Positions 45,529 through 55,411 are shown, counted from the first letter of the stretch. The stretch is 64,000 nucleotides of DNA from Fulverythrobacter ferritrahens (GCF_020539485.1 NZ_JACDXU010000001.1:1426001-1490000), one strand, 5' to 3'. A program made the numbers and translations. Notes: generated from the letters alone by a model not told the origin.

Positions 45529-46913
45529 ACTCCGCCCATCCCCCAGCCCAGCCACCAGCCCAGCCTGCCCCGCTATTGCCGGCCCGCGCCCAGTCCGGCA
45601 GCCTGCGCCTGCGCTTCCTGCTGGCGGTGATGCTGTGGGTAATGCTGGGTATCGGCTCCATCTGGTTTTCCGCCACCCGTGTTTTCACCAGCCATGTGGA
45701 ACAGCAATTCCATGACGAGCTGAACGTCCATGTGCTGGAACTTGCGCGGTTGACGGAGATTGCTCCCGATGGCCAGCCCCGCCTGATCCGGCCACTTTCC
45801 GATCCGCGCTATGAAGTGCCGCTTTCCGGCTATTACTGGCAGGTCAATGCGGCCAGCGGGGCGGTTTTGCGCTCTGCCTCCATGACGCGGGGCGATCTGG
45901 ATGACGAGGTGGCCCATTCGCACACTATCGCGCACCATGTGGAAGAAGGGCCCACCGGGCCGGTAATCGCCTATGGCCTCGCCCGGCCCGACGGCAAGGG
46001 CGGCGAAGTGCATTTCGTGATCGCCACCGATCAGGAAGAGCTGGACCGCGTGGTGCGCCACTTCACGCGCGAACTTACGCTGGCCCTGCTGCTGCTGGGC
46101 CTGCTGCTGCTGGCCACGGGCTTTGCGATCATCCGCTATGGCCTGAAGCCGCTCAACCGGCTGGGCGAGGCAGTGGCGCGGCTACGGCAGGGGCAGGCAG
46201 TGCAGCTCGAAGGCGTCTATCCCAGCGAAATCGCCCCGCTGGCGGAAGATCTGAACGACTATATCCGCCAGAATGCCGAGATGATCGCACGCGCCCGCGT
46301 GCAGGCGGCCAATCTCGCCCATTCGCTGCGCACGCCGCTGGCGGTGGTGACCGACGAGGCCGAACGGCTGGCCGAGGGGGACAAGGCGCCGGAATCCGCC
46401 CGCGTGTTGCTCGATCAGGCGCGGATGATGGAACAGCAGATCGAATATCAGCTGGCCCGCGCCCGCTCCGCCGGGGCGCGCGTGCCCGGCTCCACCAGCA
46501 CCCTGCCCGATCTGCTGGTGCCCATCCTCAGCGCCATGAAGCGGCTCCACCCCGATGTGCAGTTCATCCTGCGCAACGAGCTGGGCGGCGAAAGGCTGGT
46601 GCAGGCCGATCCGGTGGACCTTTCGGAACTGCTGTCCATCCTGCTGGACAATGGCGGCAAATGGGCCGCCTCCGCCGTGACCGTGACGGTGGACGAACAG
46701 GGCGGCCATGTGCGGGTGACGGTGGATGATGACGGGCCCGGCATGGATGACAGCCAGATCGCCCGCGCCTTTGAAGTGGGCACCCGCTTCGATCCCGAAA
46801 AGCCCGGCACCGGCCTCGGCCTCCCCATCGCACGCGATGTGTGCGAGGCGCTGGGCGCGACCCTGGAACTGAGCCGGACGGCCAAGGGATTGCGGGCAAG
46901 GGTGGTGGTTTAG
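45525..46913 (+). CDS. Sensor histidine kinase
   Basis: A 462-residue membrane kinase. The N-terminal tail is proline/alanine-rich, then TM1 (about 28-50), a periplasmic sensor region of about 130 residues, and TM2 (about 186-206). A HAMP-type linker is followed by the dimerisation/phosphoacceptor helix with His in NLAHSLRTPLAVV, and an HATPase domain with N box LLDNGGKWA and DDGPGMDD plus GTGLGLPI. The N box has Gly-Gly where many kinases have Asn-x-x-x-Lys-(F/Y), still within family variation. It is coupled to the response regulator by an ATGA overlap; the cue is probably a periplasmic metal ion. Confidence 0.92.
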   Translation: MNSAHPPAQPPAQPAPLLPARAQSGSLRLRFLLAVMLWVMLGIGSIWFSATRVFTSHVEQQFHDELNVHVLELARLTEIAPDGQPRLIRPLSDPRYEVPLSGYYWQVNAASGAVLRSASMTRGDLDDEVAHSHTIAHHVEEGPTGPVIAYGLARPDGKGGEVHFVIATDQEELDRVVRHFTRELTLALLLLGLLLLATGFAIIRYGLKPLNRLGEAVARLRQGQAVQLEGVYPSEIAPLAEDLNDYIRQNAEMIARARVQAANLAHSLRTPLAVVTDEAERLAEGDKAPESARVLLDQARMMEQQIEYQLARARSAGARVPGSTSTLPDLLVPILSAMKRLHPDVQFILRNELGGERLVQADPVDLSELLSILLDNGGKWAASAVTVTVDEQGGHVRVTVDDDGPGMDDSQIARAFEVGTRFDPEKPGTGLGLPIARDVCEALGATLELSRTAKGLRARVVV

Positions 46914-46935
46914 CGAGCAGGCCGCCATCCATTCT

Positions 46936-47045
46936 TTCGTCATTCCCGCCCTTCGACAGGCTCAGGATAAACTGCCGCAAAGCGGCAGGCGGGAACCCAG
47001 TGGCAACCTCTGAAGCTGGATCCCCGCCTGCGCGGGGATGACGAA
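46936..47045. repeat. Composite REP-like element with an inserted fragment
   Basis: A type A arm is present but split: its first 14 bases are at 46936-46949 and its last 16 at 46985-47000. A 35-base insert (46950-46984) begins like the type B repeat (CTTCGACAGGCTCAGGA). The right arm at 47016-47045 pairs with the reassembled left arm with a few differences. It follows the histidine kinase gene. Confidence 0.8.
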
Positions 47046-47500
47046 ATGTGAGGCAGCGCGCCTCCGATAGACACGCCTCACCCTCCGCTGGCGAATGCGG
47101 AGTAACGCCGGGGGAGAAACCAGTCGGACGGGTCCGGGCCGGTGTGGGGGCGCCCGCAAGGGAGCCCGGTGACGCGGTTTGATCTGCGAATGGCTGGTGG
47201 CGTGCCGCGAAGAACTCACCTGCTCGGCCCTGACCTGCACATGCGGGGGCAGCGAAGGGCTCGCAAGTGAGCCGCCCCCGGCGTAACCCGCGCAGCCCTG
47301 TGCCGTGACATTCGGCGAAAGGACCGGCGCCTGTGCCGGTGAAAGGTGCGGACGCTTCCGTGAAAGGCAGCAGAGGCGTTGCTATCCGCCTCACCTGCCC
47401 GACTCACCCGAAACGCCGGCCCGGAAACGGAGGAACCAGGAACGAAGCGCAAAGCGCCCCCGACCCGCCGCTGGAGCCAGTTGGTAGCTGGCGGATGGCC
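47046..47500. other. Gene-free, hairpin-dense region; possible structured RNA
   Basis: About 455 bases with no credible protein gene but many strong hairpins. These are CTCCGC/GCGGAG (47083-47102); GGGCGCCC-GCAA-GGGAGCCC (47148-47167, GNRA tetraloop); a two-level stem GGGGGC/GCCCCC enclosing GGCTC/GAGCC (47245-47279); ACCGGC/GCCGGT (47323-47340); and GGCAG-GAGGCG/CGCCTC-CTGCC (47366-47399). Several GAAA and GCAA motifs recur. This looks like a folded RNA, perhaps a group II intron fragment lacking its reverse transcriptase, but I could not find a domain V or match it to RNase P or a known riboswitch. Confidence 0.4.
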
Positions 47501-47508
47501 GTATAGCC

Positions 47509-47544
47509 AATATGGTTATATTTGTCAAGATTTGGAACCATATT
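47509..47544. repeat. AT-rich inverted repeat
   Basis: AATATGGTT at 47509-47517 pairs perfectly with AACCATATT at 47536-47544. This short AT-rich patch stands out in GC-rich surroundings, between the hairpin-dense region and a REP-like repeat. It could be a terminator or the edge of an inserted element. Confidence 0.4.
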
Positions 47545-47552
47545 TCCAGCCC

Positions 47553-47666
47553 CTCACCCGTTCGTCCTGAGCCTGTCGGAGGACGCGCGCCAGCATCTGC
47601 CCGGCAAGGGAATATGGGATTGACGGTTTCCCGCGTCCTTCGACAGGCTCAGGACGAACGGGTGAG
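47553..47666. repeat. REP-like inverted repeat, type B variant
   Basis: 35-base arms at 47553-47587 and 47632-47666 are reverse complements with one mismatch. They share the CGTTCGTCCTGAGC core with the type B repeat at 39133. The element lies directly beyond the GH13 gene stop, between convergent units. Confidence 0.88.
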
Positions 47667-47678
47667 GCAAACGTCCCC

Positions 47679-49307
47679 TCAAACCATCAGCCAAACCGCC
47701 GCATAACCGCCCAACTGCCCATCTTCCCCCGGATTAAGCGCCAGCACCGGCTCCCCGCCAAGCTCCACCCCTTCCAGATCACCCAGCGCAATGGGCTCCG
47801 GCGACAGGTTGTAGATACAGCGCATCCGCTCGCCCTCCACTGCCCGTTCAAAAGCCAGCACATCGCCAGCGATCACGCAGTTCCCGAAACTGCCGTGATG
47901 CAGCGCCGGGTGGGCTTTGCGCAGGGCCAGCAGGTGCCGGGTAAGGTTCAGGATTGAATCCCCGTCCCGCTCCTGCACATCCACCGCGCGGCCGAGATTG
48001 GCCTCGGACAGGGGCAGCCATGGCGTGCCGGTGCTGAAACCGCCCTGCCCTTCCTCCGCGCTCCACGGCATCGGGGTGCGCGCGCCATCGCGCGACAGGG
48101 TCAGCGGCCAATTGGCGATGGCTTCCGGGTCTTGCAGCAGGTGGAAGGGAATATCGTCCTGTTCCAGCCCCAGTTCCTCCCCCTGATAGAGGATAATGTC
48201 CCCCCGCAAGGAGGCGAGCAGGGCCAGCTTCATCCGGGTGAAGCGGTCCATGTCCACCATGGCGCACCAGCGCGATACGGCGCGGGGCGCATCGTGGTTT
48301 TCAAAGGCCCAGCTCGGCCAGCCTTCCGCCAGTCCGTCCTCGCCCGGCAGGCCCTGCCATTCGCCCATCGCCTCGGCCACCAGGGCGGGCGTCAGCACGG
48401 GGGCGTAGAGGAAGTTGAAGCCATAGGCGCTGTTCAGCCGGTGATTTCCGGCAGTGAAGGCCTTCATCTCCACCTCGGACTTCTCCCCGCCGACCTCGGC
48501 CATGGTGAAGATCGCATCATATTCATCGCACAGGGCGCGGATGCGTTCGACGAAGTGGACCACGCCGGGCTGGGACTGGCTGTGCACCTTCAACTGGTAA
48601 TCGAAAGGCCGGTTCAGCGGCCTGCCATCACGCGGCGCAGGCGGATTGTCACGCAATTGCGGATCGTGCATCGCATGGTTCAGCGCATCCAGCCGGAAGC
48701 CGTCCACGCCCCGCTCCAGCCAGAAGCGCGCCGCACCCAGCAAAGCATCCTGAACCGCCGGATTATGGACATTGAGCTGCGGCTGCTCTTTCAGGAAAGT
48801 GTGCATGTAATATTGGCGGCGGCGGCCATCCCAGGTCCAGGCCGGGCCGCCGAACACCGATTGCCAGTTGCAGGGGGGCGTCCCGTCTTCCTTCGGATCG
48901 GCCCAGACATACCAGTCCGCCCTGGCATTATCCGCGCTGGCCCGGCTTTCCGCAAACCATGGATGCAGGTCCGACGTATGGGCATAGACCTGATCGATCA
49001 GCACGCGCAGCCCATGGGCATGGGCCACTTCCACCACCCGGTCGAAATCATCCAGCGTGCCGAAGATCGGATCGACATCGCAGAAATCCGCCACATCATA
49101 GCCAAAATCGCGCATGGGCGAGGTAAAGAAGGGCGAAATCCAGATCGCATCCACGCCCAGAGAGGCGATGTGGCCCATGTTGCGGGCGATGCCGGCAAGA
49201 TCGCCTACGCCGTCCCCATCCGTATCCAGGAAGCTACGGGGATAGATCTGGTAGATCGCGGCCCCGCCCCACCAGGGCAGATCGTGGTTCCGGTCGGCTT
49301 CGGTCAT
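47679..49307 (-). CDS. GH13 alpha-glucosidase/oligo-glucosidase
   Basis: A 542-residue cytoplasmic (no signal peptide) alpha-amylase-superfamily enzyme. The (beta/alpha)8 barrel begins WWGGAAIYQIYPRSFLDTDG, and the calcium-site-like DTDGDGVGD is typical of this group. Catalytic residues are Asp207 in GFRLDALNH (nucleophile), Glu271 in TMAEVGG (acid/base) and the Asp of ENHDAPR. It is similar in style to GH13 subfamily 23/17 alpha-glucosidases that degrade malto- or isomalto-oligosaccharides. It diverges from the glycogen operon by 229 bases, which fits processing of glucans released from glycogen or imported sugars. Confidence 0.9.
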   Translation of the reverse strand: MTEADRNHDLPWWGGAAIYQIYPRSFLDTDGDGVGDLAGIARNMGHIASLGVDAIWISPFFTSPMRDFGYDVADFCDVDPIFGTLDDFDRVVEVAHAHGLRVLIDQVYAHTSDLHPWFAESRASADNARADWYVWADPKEDGTPPCNWQSVFGGPAWTWDGRRRQYYMHTFLKEQPQLNVHNPAVQDALLGAARFWLERGVDGFRLDALNHAMHDPQLRDNPPAPRDGRPLNRPFDYQLKVHSQSQPGVVHFVERIRALCDEYDAIFTMAEVGGEKSEVEMKAFTAGNHRLNSAYGFNFLYAPVLTPALVAEAMGEWQGLPGEDGLAEGWPSWAFENHDAPRAVSRWCAMVDMDRFTRMKLALLASLRGDIILYQGEELGLEQDDIPFHLLQDPEAIANWPLTLSRDGARTPMPWSAEEGQGGFSTGTPWLPLSEANLGRAVDVQERDGDSILNLTRHLLALRKAHPALHHGSFGNCVIAGDVLAFERAVEGERMRCIYNLSPEPIALGDLEGVELGGEPVLALNPGEDGQLGGYAAVWLMV

Positions 49308-49536
49308 GATGGCCCCGCAATTACTGTGCAGTGCAACATAGGCGAAAATTCACGACAGGGCAGTGGCCTTGCCGCGCCTTGTGAAAATTCTTCCATGGCG
49401 GGCGGCAAGTGCTTGCGGGCAGGCCCCTGAATGGCTTAGGCGATGGGGTGAGGAGCGACGGAGGAAGAGTCGTCGGCGGGTTCGCGGCAACGCGGTGCCA
49501 GTCGGCCGGTGCAACCGAATTCGGAGCTTGCCATCC

Positions 49537-51969
49537 GTGCCATCCACCCCCAGCGAAAAGACCCGCGAAATCGACGCCAATCTGATCGATGTGCTGCGCC
49601 ACCGCGTTGGCAAGGACGAGCGTGCGGCCAAGCTGCATGACTGGTTCACTGCCACGGTGCTGTCCCTGCGCGACGAAGTGATCGACCGGTGGATGGAATC
49701 CACCCGCAAGACCCATGAGAGAGAGAGCAAGCGGGTATATTACCTCAGCCTCGAATTCCTGGTCGGTCGCCTGCTGCGCGATGCGCTGTCGAATATGGGC
49801 CTGACCCGCGAGATGGAGCAGGCGCTGCGCGGCCACGGGCTGGACCTTGCGGCAATCGAGAATCTGGAGCCCGATGCGGCGCTGGGCAATGGCGGGCTTG
49901 GCCGGCTGGCCGCCTGTTTCATGGAAAGCCTCGCCAGCCTGGACATCCCCGCTTACGGCTATGGCATCCGTTACGTGAACGGCATGTTCCGGCAGGGCAT
50001 CAAGGACGGCTGGCAGGTGGAACTGCCGGAAACCTGGCTGGAACACGGCAACCCCTGGGAATTCGACCGGCGGGAAAGCGCCTATCTGATCGGCTTCGGC
50101 GGCGAGGTTGTCGGCGATGGGGACCGGGGGGACCGGGGGGGCCGGGTGATCTGGAAACCCGCCGAACAGGTGGAGGCATCGGCCGTCGATACTCCGGTGG
50201 TCGGCTGGCGTGGCCGGTGGGTGAATACCCTGCGCCTGTGGACCGCCAATTCGCTCGACCCGATCGATCTGGATGCCTTCAATGCGGGGGACCATTTCGG
50301 CGCCCTGGAATCGAATTTGCGGGCCGACAGCCTGGTGCGGGTGCTCTATCCGGCAGACTCCAGCCCCGCCGGGCAGGAATTGCGGCTGCGGCAGGAATAT
50401 TTCTTCACTTCCGCCTCCATCCAGGACATCGTGCGTCGCCATGTCCAGTATCAGGGCGATGTGCGCAGCCTGCCCGATCATGCGGCGATCCAGCTGAATG
50501 ACACGCATCCTTCCGTCGCCGTGGCGGAACTCATGCGCCTGCTGGTGGACCTGCACGGGCTGGAATTTGACGAAGCGTGGGACGTCACCCGGCGGACCAT
50601 CGCCTATACCAACCACACATTGCTGCCCGAGGCGCTGGAGGCCTGGCCCCTGCCCCTGTTCGAGCGGCTGCTGCCGCGCCACATGCAGATCGTCTATGCC
50701 ATCAACAGCCGTGTGTTGCGCGATGCGCGCAAGCAGGGGCTGGACGATGCCGCCATCGCCGCCATCTCCCTGATCGACGAGACCAATGGCCGCCGCGTGC
50801 GGATGGCCAATCTCGCCTTTGCAGGCGCGCATAGCGTGAACGGCGTGGCCGCGCTGCATACGGAACTGATGAAGACCACCGTCTTCGCGGACCTCCACAA
50901 GCTCTATCCTGACCGGATCAACAACAAGACCAACGGCGTCACTCCGCGCCGCTGGCTGCAGCAATGCAATGCCGGGCTGGTATCGGTGCTGAAGGACGCC
51001 ATCGGCGATGCCTTCCTGGATGACACGGAAAGGCTGGCGGACCTCAACAAGCTGGCGGCCGACGCTCATCTGGGCGAGCGGATCGCGGAAGTGAAGCGCG
51101 CCAACAAGGTGGCGCTGGCCACGCAGGTCAAGGCCCTCACCGGCATCGCCATCGATCCCGATGCCCTGTTCGACGTGCAGGTAAAGCGCATCCACGAATA
51201 CAAGCGCCAGTTGCTCAACCTGATAGAGACTGTGGCGCTGTATGACCAGATCCGCAGCCATCCGGAACGGGACTGGGTGCCGCGCGTCAAGATCTTCGCC
51301 GGCAAGGCAGCCGCCAGCTATCACAATGCCAAACTGATCATCAAACTGGCCAATGACATTGCCCGGCGGGTCAATTCCGATCCGGCGGTGGGCGGGCTGC
51401 TGAAAGTGGTGTTCGTGCCGAACTACAATGTCAGCCTGGCCGAACAGATCATCCCGGCGGCAGACCTTTCGGAACAGATTTCCACCGCGGGCATGGAGGC
51501 ATCCGGCACGGGCAACATGAAGTTCGCCCTCAATGGCGCGCTGACCATCGGCACGCTGGACGGCGCCAATATCGAGATCAAGGATCACGTGGGCGACGAG
51601 AACATCGTGATCTTCGGCCTGACGGCGGAGGAAGTGGCGAAAAAGCGCGCCAATGGCTACGTCCCGCGCGAAGTGATCGAAGGATCGCGCGAATTGCACC
51701 AGGCCGTCCACTGCATAGCCTCGGGCGTGTTCTCGCCCGACGATCCGGGCCGCTACACCGATCTGATGAAGGGGCTCTACGATCATGACTGGTTCATGGT
51801 CGCCGCCGATTTCGATGCCTATCATTCGGCCCAGCGCGGGATCGATCGCATCTGGGACAATCAGGCGGACTGGCGCGAGAAGGCGATCCGGAATATTGCC
51901 AATGTCGGCTGGTTCTCTTCGGACCGGACCATCGGCGAATATGCCCGGGATATCTGGGGAGTCTTGTGA
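49537..51969 (+). CDS. glgP: Glycogen/maltodextrin phosphorylase
   Basis: Releases glucose 1-phosphate from glycogen chain ends, using pyridoxal phosphate. The 810-residue GT35 protein contains RVYYLSLEFLVGRLL, NGGLGRLAACF and the PLP-lysine motif GTGNMKFALNG (Lys662). Start assigned to GTG 49537, with CGGAG ten bases upstream. This gives the usual short N-terminus before DANLIDVLRHRVG; an open frame extends about 58 codons further upstream but with non-family sequence. A G-rich stretch at 50119-50146 encodes GDRGDRGGR in a variable loop. First gene of the six-gene glycogen operon, coupled to glgB by a four-base overlap. Confidence 0.93.
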   Translation: MPSTPSEKTREIDANLIDVLRHRVGKDERAAKLHDWFTATVLSLRDEVIDRWMESTRKTHERESKRVYYLSLEFLVGRLLRDALSNMGLTREMEQALRGHGLDLAAIENLEPDAALGNGGLGRLAACFMESLASLDIPAYGYGIRYVNGMFRQGIKDGWQVELPETWLEHGNPWEFDRRESAYLIGFGGEVVGDGDRGDRGGRVIWKPAEQVEASAVDTPVVGWRGRWVNTLRLWTANSLDPIDLDAFNAGDHFGALESNLRADSLVRVLYPADSSPAGQELRLRQEYFFTSASIQDIVRRHVQYQGDVRSLPDHAAIQLNDTHPSVAVAELMRLLVDLHGLEFDEAWDVTRRTIAYTNHTLLPEALEAWPLPLFERLLPRHMQIVYAINSRVLRDARKQGLDDAAIAAISLIDETNGRRVRMANLAFAGAHSVNGVAALHTELMKTTVFADLHKLYPDRINNKTNGVTPRRWLQQCNAGLVSVLKDAIGDAFLDDTERLADLNKLAADAHLGERIAEVKRANKVALATQVKALTGIAIDPDALFDVQVKRIHEYKRQLLNLIETVALYDQIRSHPERDWVPRVKIFAGKAAASYHNAKLIIKLANDIARRVNSDPAVGGLLKVVFVPNYNVSLAEQIIPAADLSEQISTAGMEASGTGNMKFALNGALTIGTLDGANIEIKDHVGDENIVIFGLTAEEVAKKRANGYVPREVIEGSRELHQAVHCIASGVFSPDDPGRYTDLMKGLYDHDWFMVAADFDAYHSAQRGIDRIWDNQADWREKAIRNIANVGWFSSDRTIGEYARDIWGVL

Positions 51970-54137
51970 AGCCATCTCAATCCGCTCTCAACGCGCTTAT
52001 CGATGGCACGCATTCGGACCCGTTTTCGCTGTTAGGCCCCCATGCGGGACCGGAAGGAACCTTCGCCCGCGCAGTCCTGCCCGGCGCGGAGGAAGTGAGC
52101 GCCTTCAGCCTTAAAGGCGGCGCATTGGGCAAGCTGACGCGCGTCGATCCGCGCGGATTGTTCGAAGGCACGCTGCGCGGCCAGCCGAAACCGGTGAAAT
52201 ATCGCTGCCGTGCTGGCGGGCATGAATGGTGGGTGACGGATGCCTACAGCTTCGGCCCGGTGCTGGGCCCGGTGGACGATTTCCTGATCGCACAGGGCAC
52301 GCATTATCGCCTGTTCGACAAGATGGGCGCCCATTGCATCACGCATGAAGGCGCCAGCGGCGTCCACTTCGCCGTCTGGGCCCCCAATGCCCGCCAAGTG
52401 AGCGTGGTAGGCGATTTCAACGACTGGAACCCCGCCCGCCACACGATGCGCAACCGCGTGGATATCGGCGTGTGGGAAATCTTCGTGCCGGACATCGGCC
52501 CGGGTCGCGCCTATAAATACCGCATCGTCGGGCCGGACGGCACGGTCCAGCCGCTCAAGGCCGATCCCTATGCCTTCGCATCGGAATTGCGCCCCAAGAC
52601 GGCCTCGCTCACTGCCGATCCGGTGAAGCACGATTGGGGGGACGAGGTCCATCGGCGGCACTGGTCTTCCGTCGATCCCCGGCGGGAGGCGATCTCGATC
52701 TACGAAGTCCACCCCGGATCGTGGCAGAGGAACGAGCATGGCTGGTTCCTGACCTGGGACGAAATGGCCGAGCGGCTGATCCCCTATGTGGTGGAGATGG
52801 GCTTCACCCACATCGAATTCCTGCCCGTTTCCGAACATCCCTATGATCCGAGCTGGGGCTATCAGACCACCGGCCTGTTCGCGCCTTCTGCCCGTTTCGG
52901 CGGGCCGGAAGGCTTCGCACGCTTCGTGGACGGCGCCCACCGCGCCGGGATCGGCGTGCTGATCGACTGGGTGCCTGCCCATTTCCCCACGGATGAGCAC
53001 GGCCTCTCTCGCTTCGACGGGACGGCGCTCTACGAACATGAAGACCCGCGCCTCGGCTTCCATCCGGACTGGAATACGGCGATCTACAATTTCGGGCGGC
53101 GGGAGGTTTCCAGCTTCCTGGTCAATAATGCGCTGTTCTGGGCCGAACGCTATCACGTCGATGGCCTGCGCGTGGATGCCGTCGCCTCCATGCTCTACCG
53201 CGACTATTCGCGCGAGGCAGGCGAATGGATTCCCAACCCGGAAGGCGGGCGCGAGAACTGGGAAGCGGTGGACTTCCTGCGCCAGATGAACCGCGCCATC
53301 TATGGCAGCCAGCCCGGCACCATCACCATTGCGGAAGAAAGCACCGCCTGGCCCGGCGTCACCCTACCCGCCTATGACGATGGCCCGCGTTCAAACCTCG
53401 GCTTCGGCTTCAAGTGGAACATGGGCTTCATGCACGATACGCTGGCCTATATGGGCCGCGATCCGGTGCATCGGAAGTTCCACCATTCCGACATCACTTT
53501 CGGCCTGATGTATGCCTTTGCCGAGAATTTCGTCCTGCCGCTGAGCCATGACGAAGTGGTCCATGGCAAGGGGTCGCTGCTGAACAAGATGAGCGGGGAC
53601 GACTGGCAGAAATTCGCCAGCCTGCGCGCCTATTACACCTTCATGTGGGGCTATCCGGGCAAGAAGCTGCTGTTCATGGGGCAGGAATTCGCCCAGCGCC
53701 GCGAATGGAGCGAGGAACGCGCGCTCGACTGGGATCTGCTGGACGCGCCCGCCCATGAAGGGGTGCGGCGCCTGCTGCGCGACTGCAACCGCCTCTATCG
53801 CACGCGCCCCGCTCTCCACGCCCGCGATTGCGAGAGCGAAGGCTTCGAATGGCTGGTGCCGGACGATGCGGGGGCATCCGTCTTCGCCTGGCTGCGCAAG
53901 GCGCCCGGCGCGCCGCCGGTGGCGGTGATCAGCAACATGACCCCCGCTCTGCACGATCATTATCGCCTGCCCCTGCCCCATGACGGCCAGTGGCGCGAAG
54001 TGCTGAACTCCGATGCGGAATATTACGGGGGCAGCGGCAAGGGGAACCGTGGCATGGTTACGGCAGAAGCGGGGGCGGCGCATGTCATACTGCCGCCGCT
54101 TGCCACTATCATGCTCGAATATGCGGGAAAGGACTGA
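51966..54137 (+). CDS. glgB: 1,4-alpha-glucan branching enzyme
   Basis: Creates alpha-1,6 branches in glycogen. The 723-residue protein has an N-terminal N1 module, a CBM48 (about 110-210, VHFAVWAPNARQVSVVGDFNDW) and a GH13_9 barrel with Asp404 (GLRVDAVASML) and the Glu457-Glu458 pair (IAEEST). A C-terminal all-beta domain completes it. Length is typical of the long branching enzymes. It starts at GTG 51966, overlapping the glgP stop (GTGA). Confidence 0.96.
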   Translation: MKPSQSALNALIDGTHSDPFSLLGPHAGPEGTFARAVLPGAEEVSAFSLKGGALGKLTRVDPRGLFEGTLRGQPKPVKYRCRAGGHEWWVTDAYSFGPVLGPVDDFLIAQGTHYRLFDKMGAHCITHEGASGVHFAVWAPNARQVSVVGDFNDWNPARHTMRNRVDIGVWEIFVPDIGPGRAYKYRIVGPDGTVQPLKADPYAFASELRPKTASLTADPVKHDWGDEVHRRHWSSVDPRREAISIYEVHPGSWQRNEHGWFLTWDEMAERLIPYVVEMGFTHIEFLPVSEHPYDPSWGYQTTGLFAPSARFGGPEGFARFVDGAHRAGIGVLIDWVPAHFPTDEHGLSRFDGTALYEHEDPRLGFHPDWNTAIYNFGRREVSSFLVNNALFWAERYHVDGLRVDAVASMLYRDYSREAGEWIPNPEGGRENWEAVDFLRQMNRAIYGSQPGTITIAEESTAWPGVTLPAYDDGPRSNLGFGFKWNMGFMHDTLAYMGRDPVHRKFHHSDITFGLMYAFAENFVLPLSHDEVVHGKGSLLNKMSGDDWQKFASLRAYYTFMWGYPGKKLLFMGQEFAQRREWSEERALDWDLLDAPAHEGVRRLLRDCNRLYRTRPALHARDCESEGFEWLVPDDAGASVFAWLRKAPGAPPVAVISNMTPALHDHYRLPLPHDGQWREVLNSDAEYYGGSGKGNRGMVTAEAGAAHVILPPLATIMLEYAGKD

Positions 54138-54149
54138 GGCATTACCACG

Positions 54150-55411
54150 ATGAGGGATCTTTCGGGACAACCATTGGCGCGTGACGCCATGGCCTATGTA
54201 CTGGCAGGCGGGCGCGGCAGCCGGCTGAAGGAACTGACCGACAACCGGGCCAAGCCGGCGGTCTATTTCGGGGGCATGAGCCGCATCATCGACTTTGCCC
54301 TGTCCAACGCGATCAATTCGGGCATCCGCCGCATCGGCGTGGCCACGCAATACAAGGCCCATTCGCTGATCCGGCACATGCAGCGCGCGTGGAACTTCAT
54401 GCGGCCGGAACGCAATGAAAGCTTCGACATCCTGCCCGCATCGCAGCGCATTTCAGAGGCGCTGTGGTATGAAGGCACGGCCGACGCGGTCTATCAGAAC
54501 ATCGACATCATCGAGGCTCACGCGCCGAAATACATGGTCATTCTGGCAGGCGATCACATCTACAAGATGGATTACGAGCTGATGCTGCGCCAGCACGTCA
54601 ACTCGGGTGCGGATGTGACCATCGGCTGTCTCGTGGTGCCGCGCATGGAAGCCACCGGCTTCGGCGTGATGAAGGTCAATGCCGACAACACCATTACCGA
54701 ATTCATCGAAAAGCCTGCCGATCCGCCGGGCATTCCGGGCGATCCGGACCATGCGCTGGCTTCGATGGGCATCTATGTATTCGACACGCAGTTCCTGTTC
54801 GAGCAACTGCGCCGCGACGCCGCCGACCCGAATTCCACGCGCGATTTCGGCGGCGATGTGATCCCCTATATCGTGAAGCACGGCAAGGCGGTGGCCCACC
54901 GCTTTACCGACAGCTGCATCCGTGCGGCCGAACAGATCGGCGAATATTGGCGCGATGTCGGCACGCTGGATGCCTATTTCGAGGCCAATCTTGATCTGAC
55001 GGACATCGTGCCCAAGCTGAACATGTATGATCGGGACTGGCCGATCTGGACGGACCAGATCGTGGCCGCCCCCGCCAAATTCGTGCATGACGAGGATGGG
55101 CGGCGCGGCCATGCCATATCCTCGCTCATCAGTCAGGATTGCATCGTCTCGGGCGCGCTGGCCAAGCGCAGCCTGCTGTTCACCGGCGTGAAGATGGGCA
55201 GTTTCTCCAGCGTGGATGAGGCAGTGATCCTGCCCTATTGCAATATCGGCCGGGGCGCGCGCCTTTCCCGCGTGATCATCGATTCCGGCGTGCGCATTCC
55301 TGAAAAGCTGGTGGTGGGCGAAGATCCCGAATTGGATGCGCGCCGTTTCCGCCGGACCGAAAACGGCGTATGCCTGATCACCAAGCAGATGATTGCTGCG
55401 CTGAAGGACTG

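Noticed and set aside
46564-47394. Minus-strand frame of 276 codons running from the histidine kinase gene into the hairpin-dense region, and a 78-codon frame at 47216-47452.
   Set aside because: Composition is low-complexity Arg/Pro/Ala, the frame crosses a REP-like element, and half of it is antisense to the kinase.
47046-47500. RNase P RNA, cobalamin riboswitch or SRP RNA in the hairpin-dense region.
   Set aside because: None of the invariant blocks I know for these RNAs (RNase P GAGGAAAGTCC and ACAGAA-type blocks, the B12 box, the SRP GGAGGCAGCA motif region) is present.
49363-49536. A longer glgP start at the ATG at 49363.
   Set aside because: The extra 58 residues are Arg-rich and unlike the family; the GTG at 49537 has a suitably placed CGGAG.
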